Source: Lachnospiraceae bacterium
Lineage (GTDB): Bacteria; Bacillota; Clostridia; Lachnospirales; Lachnospiraceae
Assembly: GCA_900767585.1 (NCBI GenBank)
Contig: CAAFZP010000106.1
Span: 1 to 25,354 of the forward strand
Length of the DNA: 25,354 nucleotides
Reading direction: 5' to 3'
The notes under the pieces were generated by a model. That model did no database searches. It had not been told where the DNA came from and saw only the letters and a program-made list of their open reading frames with translations. Below, in pieces: positions 7,697 through 15,831 of this stretch (position 1 is its first letter; each line of letters starts with the position of its first letter). The position numbers and the translations under genes were made by a program.

Positions 7697-8701
7697 ATGA
7701 CGATCAAAGATATAGCAAAATTATCTGGATACGGTATTGGTACCGTATCCAGAGTAATAAACAAACAACCGGGTGTAAGTGAGAAAGCGCGGGAAAAGAT
7801 ACTAAAAATTATCGAAGAGAGCAATTTTGAACCAAACGGAAATGCCAGAAAGCTGAAACGATGTGGCGGAAATACAGTTACAATTATCATGAAAGGTCGG
7901 CACAATAGCTTCTTCATGGAGATTCTTGACCGGATTACGCTTTTGCTGTCGGAGCTGGAAGAGGTTGTATCCTGCCAGATTATCGATGAAGATGGGGACG
8001 AGGTTGCAGAGGCATTAAAATTCGTTCGCGACAAAACCTCAAAAGCGATTATTTTTCTCGGCGCGAATTTAGCTCTTTTTGATGAACGTATGAATGAACT
8101 TGACATACCCTGTGTTGTTGCAACTACGAGTGCAAGGGAGTTAGCGTTTGACAATGTATCTTCTGTATGTGTAGATGATGAGACTGCAACTATGGAGCTT
8201 GTGCAGTATTTAACAGGCTACGGACACAAAGATATTGTCGTAATGGGTGGCGAGATTTCAGATAAACAGATCAGTTTCTCGCGTTATCTTGGGTGTAAAA
8301 AAGGATTTGAAAAAAGTGGTCTGAAATTCGATCCGGATAAGAATTATATGGCTTGCCGGTATTCGTATGAGGCAGGTTATGAGACAACAAAAAGACTACT
8401 TGAAAAAAACATACATGTGACAGCGATTGTCGGGCTGTCAGATACAATTGCGGTTGGCGCAATTCGGGCAATCGAAGATGCCGGGAAAAAAGTACCGGAT
8501 GATATATCGGTGGTAGGCTTCGATGGTACAGTCATATCGAGATTTTACACACCGAGAATTACAACAATGGGTCAGGACATAAACAGCATTGCGAAGCGGA
8601 GTGTGGAGCTTTTGATGAAGCACATACATTACACACTGGGGTGTGAACATGATTATGCCCCACACAATCTGATCGAGGGCGAAAGCGTACGCAGAGTATA
8701 G
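7697..8701 (+). CDS. LacI-family transcriptional regulator of the maltodextrin genes
   Basis: 334 residues. The N-terminal DNA-binding domain reads TIKDIAKLSGYGIGTVSRVINK, followed by GVSEKAREKI and a short hinge. Residues ~60-334 are the periplasmic-binding-type effector domain with late motifs DISVVGFDG and RITTMGQD. It lies 31 nt after the MalG-type permease gene and 32 nt before malQ, so all belong to one operon. AAACGTTT-core operators before malP and before the binding-protein gene fit autoregulated repression by this protein, relieved by a sugar; this is inference. Its own 5' coding region contains a perfect 13-bp inverted repeat at 7724-7753. The start is set by ATG after GGGAG. Confidence 0.93.
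   Translation: MTIKDIAKLSGYGIGTVSRVINKQPGVSEKAREKILKIIEESNFEPNGNARKLKRCGGNTVTIIMKGRHNSFFMEILDRITLLLSELEEVVSCQIIDEDGDEVAEALKFVRDKTSKAIIFLGANLALFDERMNELDIPCVVATTSARELAFDNVSSVCVDDETATMELVQYLTGYGHKDIVVMGGEISDKQISFSRYLGCKKGFEKSGLKFDPDKNYMACRYSYEAGYETTKRLLEKNIHVTAIVGLSDTIAVGAIRAIEDAGKKVPDDISVVGFDGTVISRFYTPRITTMGQDINSIAKRSVELLMKHIHYTLGCEHDYAPHNLIEGESVRRV
7724..7753. promoter_or_regulatory. Perfect 13-bp inverted repeat inside the lacI-type coding region
   Basis: TCTGGATACGGTA (7724-7736) and TACCGTATCCAGA (7741-7753) are exact reverse complements separated by TTGG. The repeat encodes the recognition-helix region of the regulator. It could be an internal operator giving negative feedback or an mRNA hairpin limiting translation about 30 nt into the gene. 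The function is unproven. Confidence 0.6.
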
Positions 8702-8733
8702 TTGTTTTGCCTTGACGTATATGGAGGACATAT

Positions 8734-10230
8734 ATGGATAAAACAGCAGGAATATTGTTCGCGATTTCCAGTCTGCCATCAAAGTATGGGATTGGCTGCT
8801 TTTCCAAAGAAGCATATAAATTTGTGGATTGGTTAGTGGAAGCCGGTCAGACGTTCTGGCAGATTTTACCTTTGGGACCTACCGGATATGGAGATTCTCC
8901 ATACCAGTCGTTTTCCACATTTGCCGGGAATCCGTACTTCATAGATCTGGAAACTTTAATTAGCGAAGGTTTATTGACAAGAGAAGAATGTGATAGTGTT
9001 GACTTTGGAACAGACGAACAGTCTGTTGATTATGAAAAACAATATAATGGACGGTATGTATTGCTCCGCAAGGCTTGTGAGAGAAGCAGGCATAAGAACA
9101 GTACAGAGTATAAAGCGTTCTTGGAGAAGAATGAAGCGTGGGTGTATGACTATTGCTTATACATGGCAGTAAAAAATCATTTTGGTGGAATGAACTGGAC
9201 TGAGTGGCCGGAGGCAATTCATAGTCGTACAGAAGAAGGTTTACGTGAATATAAAGAGAAGCTGGCAGATGAGATTGATTTTCAGTTATTTATGCAGTTC
9301 CAGTTTTTCAAGCAGTGGTATAAGCTCAGAGCTTACGCCAATAAAAAAGGAATTAAAATTATCGGAGATATTCCGATTTATGTATCATTGGATAGTGCAG
9401 ATGCATGGTCGCATCCGGAATTGTTCCAGTTAGATGAACAATGTACACCAAAGGCTGTTGCGGGATGTCCGCCGGACGGATTTTCCGCGGATGGGCAGAT
9501 GTGGGGGAATCCTCTTTATGATTGGGATTACCACAAAAAGACAGAGTATGCATGGTGGATCGAACGACTTTCATTCTGCTTTGAGTTATATGATGTTGTA
9601 CGTATTGATCATTTCCGAGGTTTTGATGAATATTATTCCATCCCATATGGGGATAAGACCGCGGTAAATGGCAGTTGGAAAAAAGGTCCGGGCATGGATT
9701 TGTTCCATACAATCGAAAAGAAGATTGGAAGGAAATCCGTGATTGCGGAGGATCTTGGCTATATAACGGATACAGTCCGTAAGCTTGTTGCTGATAGCGG
9801 GTTTATGGGGACGAAGGTGTTGGAATTTGCATTTGACACAAGAGATACGGGCTCGGCGAGAGAGTATTTACCTCATAATTATATTGAGAATTGTGTAGCG
9901 TATACAGGCACGCATGACAATGAGACATTGGTCGGCTGGTGGCAGGAGATCGATGACGAAGGCAGGAAAAAAGCAAGAGATTATCTGTGTGATTACTATA
10001 CACCGGCGGATAAAATGTATATTCCGCTCATTGGTGCAATCATGCGAAGCAATGCGAAAATCTGTATTGTTCCGATTCAGGATTACCTTGGCTTAGACAA
10101 CAAGGCGAGAATGAATACGCCTTCTTCGGTTGGCAACAATTGGAGATGGCGGGTAGACAGCAAAGAGTTAAATAAGACTTTAGCCAAGGAGATAAAAGCG
10201 ATTACGGTTCGTTATGAACGCTGTAACTAA
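8734..10230 (+). CDS. malQ: 4-alpha-glucanotransferase (amylomaltase)
   Basis: 498 residues, the usual length of the compact GH77 enzymes. It transfers alpha-1,4-glucan segments between maltodextrins and releases glucose, producing longer chains for the phosphorylase. Family landmarks are GILFAISSLPSKYGIG, FWQILPLGPTGYGDSPYQSF, the nucleophile Asp292 in VRIDHFRGF, the acid/base Glu339 in AEDLGY, and the stabilising Asp395 in TGTHDNET, all present. The ATG follows TATGGAGGACATAT with good spacing. It is the last gene of the import operon, before an intrinsic terminator. It acts in the cytosol together with MalP. Confidence 0.97.
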   Translation: MDKTAGILFAISSLPSKYGIGCFSKEAYKFVDWLVEAGQTFWQILPLGPTGYGDSPYQSFSTFAGNPYFIDLETLISEGLLTREECDSVDFGTDEQSVDYEKQYNGRYVLLRKACERSRHKNSTEYKAFLEKNEAWVYDYCLYMAVKNHFGGMNWTEWPEAIHSRTEEGLREYKEKLADEIDFQLFMQFQFFKQWYKLRAYANKKGIKIIGDIPIYVSLDSADAWSHPELFQLDEQCTPKAVAGCPPDGFSADGQMWGNPLYDWDYHKKTEYAWWIERLSFCFELYDVVRIDHFRGFDEYYSIPYGDKTAVNGSWKKGPGMDLFHTIEKKIGRKSVIAEDLGYITDTVRKLVADSGFMGTKVLEFAFDTRDTGSAREYLPHNYIENCVAYTGTHDNETLVGWWQEIDDEGRKKARDYLCDYYTPADKMYIPLIGAIMRSNAKICIVPIQDYLGLDNKARMNTPSSVGNNWRWRVDSKELNKTLAKEIKAITVRYERCN

Positions 10231-10255
10231 TTTATAACTGACGATTTTTTAAATG

Positions 10256-10288
10256 CGCCCCGGGTTTTATGTTACCAGGGGCGTTTTT
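10256..10288 (+). terminator. Intrinsic terminator after malQ
   Basis: CGCCCC (10256-10261) pairs with GGGGCG (10278-10283). The stem extends inward by GGT/ACC with a bulged A, and is followed by five T. It ends the maltodextrin operon. Confidence 0.8.
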
Positions 10289-10323
10289 CATAATTTGATT
10301 ATTATATAAAATGGGGTGTTTGG

Positions 10324-12183
10324 ATGAAGAAGATTGCGTTACTTGCAGATGGCTGGAAGAGATTGATTACATATGCGTGGGTTCGGGGAATCAATACATT
10401 TAACGAAAAGCATTCGGAACCGATAGAGATTTGTCATTATAATTGCATGGGCAATTGGAGTGATGATCTGGTATTTAATCAGGGAGAATATAATATTTTT
10501 GATCTGCCGGAATTGAGTCGGTATGATGGGATTATCGTTGATATAAATAACATGAAGGACACGGTGCAGCGACATCACCTGATCGAGCTTGTGAAGAAAA
10601 GCGGTGTGCCGGCAATCAGTCTTGGTTGTTTTGCTGAAGATTTATATTATGTCGGAATTGATAACAAGCGTGCGATTCGCCAGATGATGGAGCATTTGAA
10701 AAACGAACATGATTGTCGGTCGTTTTGCTTTGCAGGCGGTCCGAAAAACAGCAGTGAAAATGAAAAACGTGTAGAGGCGTTTCAAGAATGCATCCGGGAA
10801 TGGAAGCTGGATGAGAGCATCAATACAGTTTCGTACGGAACATTTGATATGAACAGCGGAAATGAATATTTCCGTAAGTATATGGCGCAAGGACGACCGA
10901 TGCCGGATGCTTTTATCTGTGCAAATGATAATATTGCAGCAGGGTTAATCGATGAAGCACAAAAAAACGGTTATTTGATTCCGCGTGATTTTGCTGTAAC
11001 GGGATTCGACAATCTGGATAAGGCAATCTGCTTTAATCCACAGATTACGACGGTAGCACATAAGCGTGAGACATTAGCCAGACATTGCATGGAGATTTTC
11101 GATAAGATATGGCAGGGGGAACCGGTTGAACAGTGCCACTATATTGAACCGGAGATATCTTATACGGAAAGCTGCGGCTGTCCTTTTTTGATGTCGGTTG
11201 ATTATCGTGCAGTCGCAAGAAGAAGTATCATAGAAAATGAAAAAAGACGGTTATTTGAAGAAAAACGTGTCGGATTGGAGTCGAGACTTTCGAGTGCGCG
11301 GGATTTTGAAGAAATCTTCCGGGAAGCGGGAGAATATTTCAAGCAGCTTGAATGCGATGGAATAACGCTGGTTGTGGACGAACGTCTTTTGGCACTTGGG
11401 GATGAACGAGATTTCCCGGTCAGGGGATATGAGCGTGGAAAACTCCGGGTTGTGTATAGCGATGATGCCATAAAGTCCGGGGAATATGAAACCTTTGATT
11501 CTTATTGGGAAAGAAAAGAGAACGAGCAAAATAACGATGTATGGATGTTTACGCCATTTCATTACCGGGATCGTTCGATTGGATTCAGTATCTTAAAAAA
11601 TGGAAAGTTTTTATATGATAATCCGTATTTTTATGATATTCAAAGTCTGCTCAATCGTGTAATTTGGGAGATGTATCAAAGGCGGTGTTATATTGAAGCA
11701 AATCGTAAATTGGATTTTCTGTATAAGCGTGATGCTTTGACGGGAACCTATAATCGAATGGCTTATTTTGAGATGGCAGAAACAATTTTGAGAAATTGCC
11801 GTATATTAAATCAGGATTGCGTGGTAGCATTTTTTGATTGTGATAATTTCAAAACAATTAATGATGAACAAGGGCATGATAGGGGCGATGAGATTCTTAA
11901 GAAGATAGGCGCTATTCTGTCGGATACGTGCAGAAAAAAAGGCGGTGCGTTCCGCTTTGGCGGCGATGAATTCGTTGTTCTGTATCCGCTTGAGGATGAT
12001 GAGACAGCAGATAAAATAATTGATCGCGTGAATAAACGTTTTGACGATGAGAAAATTCAGGTAAGTATAGGCACCTGTATCATGGCGGCAGATACGCCGG
12101 ACAAGCAGAAAAGCCTGCAGGATTATCTTAATATGGCGGATCAGTCTATGTATGAAAATAAGAGAAAAAAGAGGACAACATAA
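10324..12183 (+). CDS. LacI-type sugar-binding domain fused to GGDEF diguanylate cyclase
   Basis: 619 residues without signal peptide, membrane segment or helix-turn-helix, so cytosolic. Residues ~1-275 resemble the effector domain of LacI regulators (MKKIALLADGWKRLITYAW at the start; ANDNIAAGLIDEA and DFAVTGFDNLDKA later), ending in a cysteine-bearing ESCGC motif. A short charged helix follows, then a possible GAF-like region (~320-450). The C-terminal GGDEF domain begins near 460 (DALTGTYNRMAYF) and has an intact GGDEF motif at 546-550, predicting c-di-GMP synthesis. The RxxD inhibitory site expected just upstream is not present (RKKG). It has its own leader after the malQ terminator with a possible TATAAA at 10305. 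I infer that an intracellular sugar gates c-di-GMP; the ligand is unknown. Confidence 0.9.
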   Translation: MKKIALLADGWKRLITYAWVRGINTFNEKHSEPIEICHYNCMGNWSDDLVFNQGEYNIFDLPELSRYDGIIVDINNMKDTVQRHHLIELVKKSGVPAISLGCFAEDLYYVGIDNKRAIRQMMEHLKNEHDCRSFCFAGGPKNSSENEKRVEAFQECIREWKLDESINTVSYGTFDMNSGNEYFRKYMAQGRPMPDAFICANDNIAAGLIDEAQKNGYLIPRDFAVTGFDNLDKAICFNPQITTVAHKRETLARHCMEIFDKIWQGEPVEQCHYIEPEISYTESCGCPFLMSVDYRAVARRSIIENEKRRLFEEKRVGLESRLSSARDFEEIFREAGEYFKQLECDGITLVVDERLLALGDERDFPVRGYERGKLRVVYSDDAIKSGEYETFDSYWERKENEQNNDVWMFTPFHYRDRSIGFSILKNGKFLYDNPYFYDIQSLLNRVIWEMYQRRCYIEANRKLDFLYKRDALTGTYNRMAYFEMAETILRNCRILNQDCVVAFFDCDNFKTINDEQGHDRGDEILKKIGAILSDTCRKKGGAFRFGGDEFVVLYPLEDDETADKIIDRVNKRFDDEKIQVSIGTCIMAADTPDKQKSLQDYLNMADQSMYENKRKKRTT

Positions 12184-12385
12184 AATAAATTCATCGGGGT
12201 AACGGTATCAGGAAAATGGGATCTGACGGCGGATGTTATAAAGCGCAACAGGAAGAATTATTATCCGGTTACGGGGATCCACCGGCTTGTTGAACTATCC
12301 GTTCAATGACAACTTCGGAATCCTGCGGTAGACTGTTAATATGAAACAAAACGAAAACGCAGTGAATGAAACGGAGGAATGAACG
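12184..12385 (+). other. Spacer with possible decayed coding sequence
   Basis: Short overlapping open stretches look coding-like in composition but lack starts. One frame runs from about 12185 to a stop near 12309 (…GKWDLTADVIKRN…) and another ends near 12332 (…NYPFNDNFGILR). This pattern fits a frameshifted gene remnant. No family was recognised. The last ~20 nt hold the GGAGGAA ribosome binding site of the next gene. Confidence 0.3.
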
Positions 12386-12901
12386 ATGCAGAAAATGACA
12401 TCCGCATATGCGAACAAGATGCTTCACAGTCTGGAAGAAGATAAGAATTATTGGTTGAAGAAGGAATCGGAATCAAGCACGTATGTGGCATCCGTGGACG
12501 AGGATCCGGTGATCCCGGATTACGATTATGTTGCGGTTGCTGCAACAATTGCGGAGATTGATGCGAAGATGGCAGTGATCAAGCATGCTTTGAATCTTGC
12601 AAATGCAACCGCGAAGGTGCAGGTTGGCGACACGGAGATGAGCGTGGATACGATCCTCGTGAAGATGGCGCAGTTGAACAGACGTAAGGCGGTTCTTGAT
12701 TACATGCGCAAACAGCTTCCGAAGTCAAGAGCATCGCAAGGTGGATACCTGTCCAGAAGCACGTCGCCGGAGTATCGCTACATCAACTACGATCTCGATA
12801 TCGTGAAGAAGGACTATGAACAGGTTGCGAAGGAAATCCTGGATATGCAGATGGCCTTGGATATGCATAATCAGACGGTTCAGTTTGACGTGGATCTGTA
12901 A
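12386..12901 (+). CDS. Conserved-looking alpha-helical protein of unknown function
   Basis: 171 residues, charged and nearly all predicted helix, with no signal peptide or membrane segment. It begins SAYANKMLHSLEEDKNYWL, has a middle segment MSVDTILVKMAQLNRRKAVLDYM, and ends MALDMHNQTVQFDVDL. The spacing of hydrophobic residues suggests a helical bundle or coiled coil. The layout weakly recalls the DIP1984-type family of small helical proteins, but I cannot confirm this. ACGGAGGAA precedes the ATG. It stands alone between a degenerate spacer and a long non-coding stretch, so context gives no function. Confidence 0.75.
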   Translation: MQKMTSAYANKMLHSLEEDKNYWLKKESESSTYVASVDEDPVIPDYDYVAVAATIAEIDAKMAVIKHALNLANATAKVQVGDTEMSVDTILVKMAQLNRRKAVLDYMRKQLPKSRASQGGYLSRSTSPEYRYINYDLDIVKKDYEQVAKEILDMQMALDMHNQTVQFDVDL

Positions 12902-13290
12902 GAAGGATTCCGAAGCAGAACAGACAATATACGTGCATGTATATAAAAAATAGAATGGTTATTGTTCAAGGTAAATGCTTATCTGTTATCCGTTATCTGT
13001 TATATGTTTATGTTCATGGATATAACAAATGGGGATTGTCTGACAAACAATTAAATCATCAAACTTTTTCCTGTTCTGCTTGAAAACCTGCGGGAAACCG
13101 CGTGCGGAGGTTCGGTTACAGGCACATAATCTGATTGAATATGATAATTGGGAAGAGAGGACTTGGAAGGGTTCTCTCTTTTTGTTTTTGAAAATTATAC
13201 AACAGCTACAATGACACGAGGACACAAATGGGGTAAAATAGTAAGAGGTGCATATATCTTGTTTTGAATAATTAGTTGGAGGACATGCGC
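12902..13290. other. 389-nt non-coding stretch with heptamer repeats and a terminator
   Basis: No supportable gene lies here. It holds a run of five degenerate 7-nt repeats (CTTATCT, GTTATCC, GTTATCT, GTTATAT, GTTTATG at 12978-13012) and a terminator at 13153-13189. It also holds a short open frame (…VRLQAHNLIEYDNWEERTWK…, about 13110-13210) without a convincing start, which may be a gene relic. The XRE gene's ribosome binding site is at its right end. Confidence 0.5.
13153..13189 (+). terminator. Intrinsic terminator in the spacer before the XRE gene
   Basis: A 10-bp stem (AAGAGAGGAC at 13153-13162 with GTTCTCTCTT at 13171-13180, one G-T wobble) with loop TTGGAAGG is followed by TTTGTTTTT. 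It has no intact gene directly before it, which supports the idea that a gene has decayed upstream. Confidence 0.75.
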
Positions 13291-13614
13291 ATGAGTAAAA
13301 AATATCCTACGATTAATGTGGTTGAGACGGGGCAGAATATAAAACAAATTATAAAGAGCAAAGGATTTTCGGTAAGAGATGTTCAGGAATATCTGGAGTT
13401 AACAACACCACAGAGTATCTATCATTGGTTTGATGGCAGAAATCTGCCGACAATCGATAATCTGTACGCCTTGAGCGGACTTTTGGGAGTGCCGGTAGAT
13501 TCTTTGTTAGTGGGGAATAGGAGTAAAGCGGGGGAAAAGCAGCAGGGGGTATTTCGCCGTTTGCGTATGTATTACGAGGCCCTCATGCGAATAAAAAGTG
13601 GATCAGGCAGATGA
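13291..13614 (+). CDS. Small XRE-family helix-turn-helix regulator
   Basis: 107 residues. Of the in-frame starts, ATG at 13291 is best spaced (8 nt) from GGAGG at 13278-13282; ATG 13285 and TTG 13276 sit too close to or inside that site. Residues ~16-75 form an XRE/Cro-type helix-turn-helix (IKQIIKSKGFSVRDVQEYL, then QSIYHWFDGRNLPTIDNLYAL and LLGVPVDSLLV). The C-terminal tail is basic. It lies 32 nt upstream of the ORF6N gene on the same strand, probably one transcript, as in regulator-effector pairs of phage or mobile-element origin. Its target is unknown; the ORF6N gene's promoter is the natural guess. Confidence 0.88.
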   Translation: MSKKYPTINVVETGQNIKQIIKSKGFSVRDVQEYLELTTPQSIYHWFDGRNLPTIDNLYALSGLLGVPVDSLLVGNRSKAGEKQQGVFRRLRMYYEALMRIKSGSGR

Positions 13615-13646
13615 TGAAAGAAAAGCATGGTGACGGAGGATAAAAG

Positions 13647-14621
13647 GTGAATGATGAAATTGCAATTGTAACAGTTGAACAGATGGAATCTCTTATTTAT
13701 GTGATAAGAGGTCAGAAAGTAATGCTGGATGTGGATTTAGCAAAAATCTATGGGTATGAAACGAAAAATTTTAATAGACAAGTCAAAAATAATATTGAAA
13801 AGTTCCCTGGTGATTTTATGTTCCAATTATCAAAAGAAGAAGCTTTAAGGTGCAAAAATTTCACCTTAAACGAAAATGGAAATATGAGAGGACAACATAT
13901 CAAATATTTACCATATGCTTTTACAGAACAAGGTATTTATATGTTAATGACGGTCTTAAAGGGAGAACTTGCCACAAAGCAAAGTCTTGCCTTAGTAAGG
14001 TTGTTCAAGGGGATGAAAGATTATATATCTTCGAATGCCTTGATTAGCACAGAGGATTTTTTGAAATTATCCATACAGACAAATGAAAATACCTCTACTA
14101 TTTCTCGAATTGAAAGTGAAATGTTAAAGAAATCTGATTTACCTATGATTATTAAGGCTTTTTCCAAAGAGCAGGCAACAGAGTATCTTTTTATGAATGG
14201 GGAAATGTGTGAGGCGAATACTACATATCAGAAAATATACAGTAAAGCAAAGAAAAGTATATATATAATTGATGATTATATTTCGCTAGATACATTACTT
14301 ATGTTGAAACATATATCGTCTAATATCAATGTAGTAATCTTTTCTGATAATAAACAAAATCATTTGAGACTAACGGAATACAATCAATTTATAACAGAGT
14401 ATCCGTCGATAATGATTGATTTTAAGAAGAATAATACCATGTTCCATGATAGATATATTATTCTGGATTATGGAACAAAAAGTGAAAAAGTCTATCATTG
14501 CGGAGCATCATCAAAAGATGCTGGGAAGAAAATAACGACAATTACAGAATCTAAGGATAAAACTATCTACAAAGATATGATAGATATAATTTTGCAACAT
14601 CCCCAGCTTGTACTTAAATAA
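13647..14621 (+). CDS. ORF6N-domain protein with C-terminal phospholipase-D-like domain
   Basis: 324 residues starting at GTG 13647 behind GGAGG. Residues ~13-100 match the ORF6N DNA-binding domain found in phage antirepressor-like proteins (VMLDVDLAKIYGYETKNFNRQV, then FPGDFMFQLSKEE and LPYAFTEQGIYML). A helical linker follows. From ~205 the sequence changes to an alpha/beta domain (KSIYIIDDYISLDTLLML) with H267-x-R269-x4-D274 and then GASSKD (residue ~286). This resembles a single HxK-x4-D…GSxN phospholipase-D-type motif with Arg replacing Lys. The gene is distinctly more AT-rich than its neighbours, a sign of transfer. With the XRE gene it may form a defence, toxin-antitoxin or prophage-derived regulatory unit. 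Activity is not established. Confidence 0.85.
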   Translation: MNDEIAIVTVEQMESLIYVIRGQKVMLDVDLAKIYGYETKNFNRQVKNNIEKFPGDFMFQLSKEEALRCKNFTLNENGNMRGQHIKYLPYAFTEQGIYMLMTVLKGELATKQSLALVRLFKGMKDYISSNALISTEDFLKLSIQTNENTSTISRIESEMLKKSDLPMIIKAFSKEQATEYLFMNGEMCEANTTYQKIYSKAKKSIYIIDDYISLDTLLMLKHISSNINVVIFSDNKQNHLRLTEYNQFITEYPSIMIDFKKNNTMFHDRYIILDYGTKSEKVYHCGASSKDAGKKITTITESKDKTIYKDMIDIILQHPQLVLK

Positions 14622-14627
14622 GACAGA

Positions 14628-14672
14628 GGGACGCTCCTTTTGACCCCAGTATTGTGACAAAAGAAACGTCCC
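14628..14672. repeat. REP-like extragenic palindrome
   Basis: GGGACG (14628-14633) pairs with CGTCCC (14667-14672). Further inward, CTTTTG pairs with CAAAAG, giving an imperfect 45-nt hairpin. From memory, related GGGACG…CTTTTGTCAC palindromes are scattered between genes of Clostridia near REP-associated transposases; copy number here is not tested. It may also act as the end of the ORF6N transcript. Confidence 0.55.
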
Positions 14673-14687
14673 GAAAGGAGAGCAGTT

Positions 14688-15728
14688 ATGATAAATGTAG
14701 CAGAGATTATGAAGCGAGGAACGGAGAACAAAGAACTTCCGCCATGGGTGAATATGCGCCATGCGTGGATGGTGAATGACGGATTGCGCGACAAGGATCT
14801 GGAATATCCGGAAAATGTTGTACAGATCAAAAATTTAGATTATAAGAAGAAATTGGATGCAGAGCGGTTTGCTGCGATTTTGGATAGCTGGAAGATGGAT
14901 AAGCAAAGGGAGATGTTGTATGCATCATCCGGGGATGCGTCGGACATTGATTCCGACAGCTATGTATCGAACAGTCTGTTTGATCTTTGTGTGCCGGCAT
15001 CCTATATGGGAGCCTCGGATGAAGCATATCCGGTGATCATCAGTGTGCATGGTGGTGGCTGGTTTTATGGAGATAAAGAACTGTATAGCCATTATTGCTG
15101 TCATCTGGCACAAAGCGGATTCGTAGTTGTGAATTTTAATTATCGTCTGGCTCCGCAGAATAAATATCCGTCTGCCATAGAGGATGTGGCATATCTTGTA
15201 AAATATATTGATGATCATGCGCGGGTGTTTGGTTTGGATATGAATCAGCTTTTCATGTTGGGAGATTCGGCGGGAGCACAGCTTACTGCGCAGTATTGTA
15301 TTGCTGCGTCAAATCAGGAATATCGGAAGAAACTGGATTATTTTACCTATGATAAACGACCAGCCAGAATCTGCTTGAATTGTGGTGCATACGATATGGG
15401 AAAACGGGATGATACGATCTCAAACTGGTATCTCAGAAAAGAGAATTCACTTGTTGTGTCCAAAGAACAGTACCGGTTGTTTATGGAGCAGTTAGCTTAT
15501 ATGAATGTAGATTTCCCGGAAACATATCTGATGTACAGTGAGAATGATGATCTGCGGTTTCATACGATAGAACTGGATAAGAGGATGAATGATATTGGTG
15601 TGGCGCATGTGACGCGGGCATTTGGCGCGGGACATCCGGAAAGCGGTCATGTATTTCATCTGAATCTTCGAAATTCGGATGGTATACAGTGCAATGAGGA
15701 AGAGTGTTCTTTTTTCAAAAACAAATAA
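14688..15728 (+). CDS. Alpha/beta-hydrolase esterase, HSL/acetyl-esterase type
   Basis: 346 residues, no signal peptide, cytosolic. The oxyanion-hole motif HGGGW is at 121-125 and the nucleophile elbow GDSAG has Ser194. Likely partners are Asp287/288 in SENDDLRF and His321 in ESGHVFH, giving a complete catalytic triad. YRLAPQNKYPSAIEDV is typical of the hormone-sensitive-lipase family. Such enzymes remove short acyl groups from small esters, including acetylated sugars; the substrate cannot be read. The first ~95 residues form a variable cap. AAAGGAG precedes the ATG, and the gene is closed by a terminator, so it is monocistronic. Confidence 0.9.
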   Translation: MINVAEIMKRGTENKELPPWVNMRHAWMVNDGLRDKDLEYPENVVQIKNLDYKKKLDAERFAAILDSWKMDKQREMLYASSGDASDIDSDSYVSNSLFDLCVPASYMGASDEAYPVIISVHGGGWFYGDKELYSHYCCHLAQSGFVVVNFNYRLAPQNKYPSAIEDVAYLVKYIDDHARVFGLDMNQLFMLGDSAGAQLTAQYCIAASNQEYRKKLDYFTYDKRPARICLNCGAYDMGKRDDTISNWYLRKENSLVVSKEQYRLFMEQLAYMNVDFPETYLMYSENDDLRFHTIELDKRMNDIGVAHVTRAFGAGHPESGHVFHLNLRNSDGIQCNEEECSFFKNK

Positions 15729-15758
15729 AACAACAAGTTAAATGATTAGTAGAAAAAT

Positions 15759-15789
15759 ACGCAGGTACAAAGTGCTTGCGTGTTTTTTT
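15759..15789 (+). terminator. Intrinsic terminator after the esterase gene
   Basis: ACGCAGGTAC (15759-15768) and GTGCTTGCGT (15772-15781) form a 10-bp stem with two G-T wobbles around AAA, followed by G and a run of seven T. Confidence 0.82.
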
Positions 15790-15800
15790 ATAAATACAAA

Positions 15801-15829
15801 TTGACAAAAGATGGAAATGCGTTTATAGT
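15801..15829 (+). promoter_or_regulatory. Consensus SigA promoter of the lactate dehydrogenase gene
   Basis: TTGACA (15801-15806) and TATAGT (15824-15829) with exactly 17 bp between them form the best promoter in the window, predicting strong basal expression. The start site would fall within the palindrome at 15832-15850. Confidence 0.85.
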
Positions 15830-15831
15830 AA

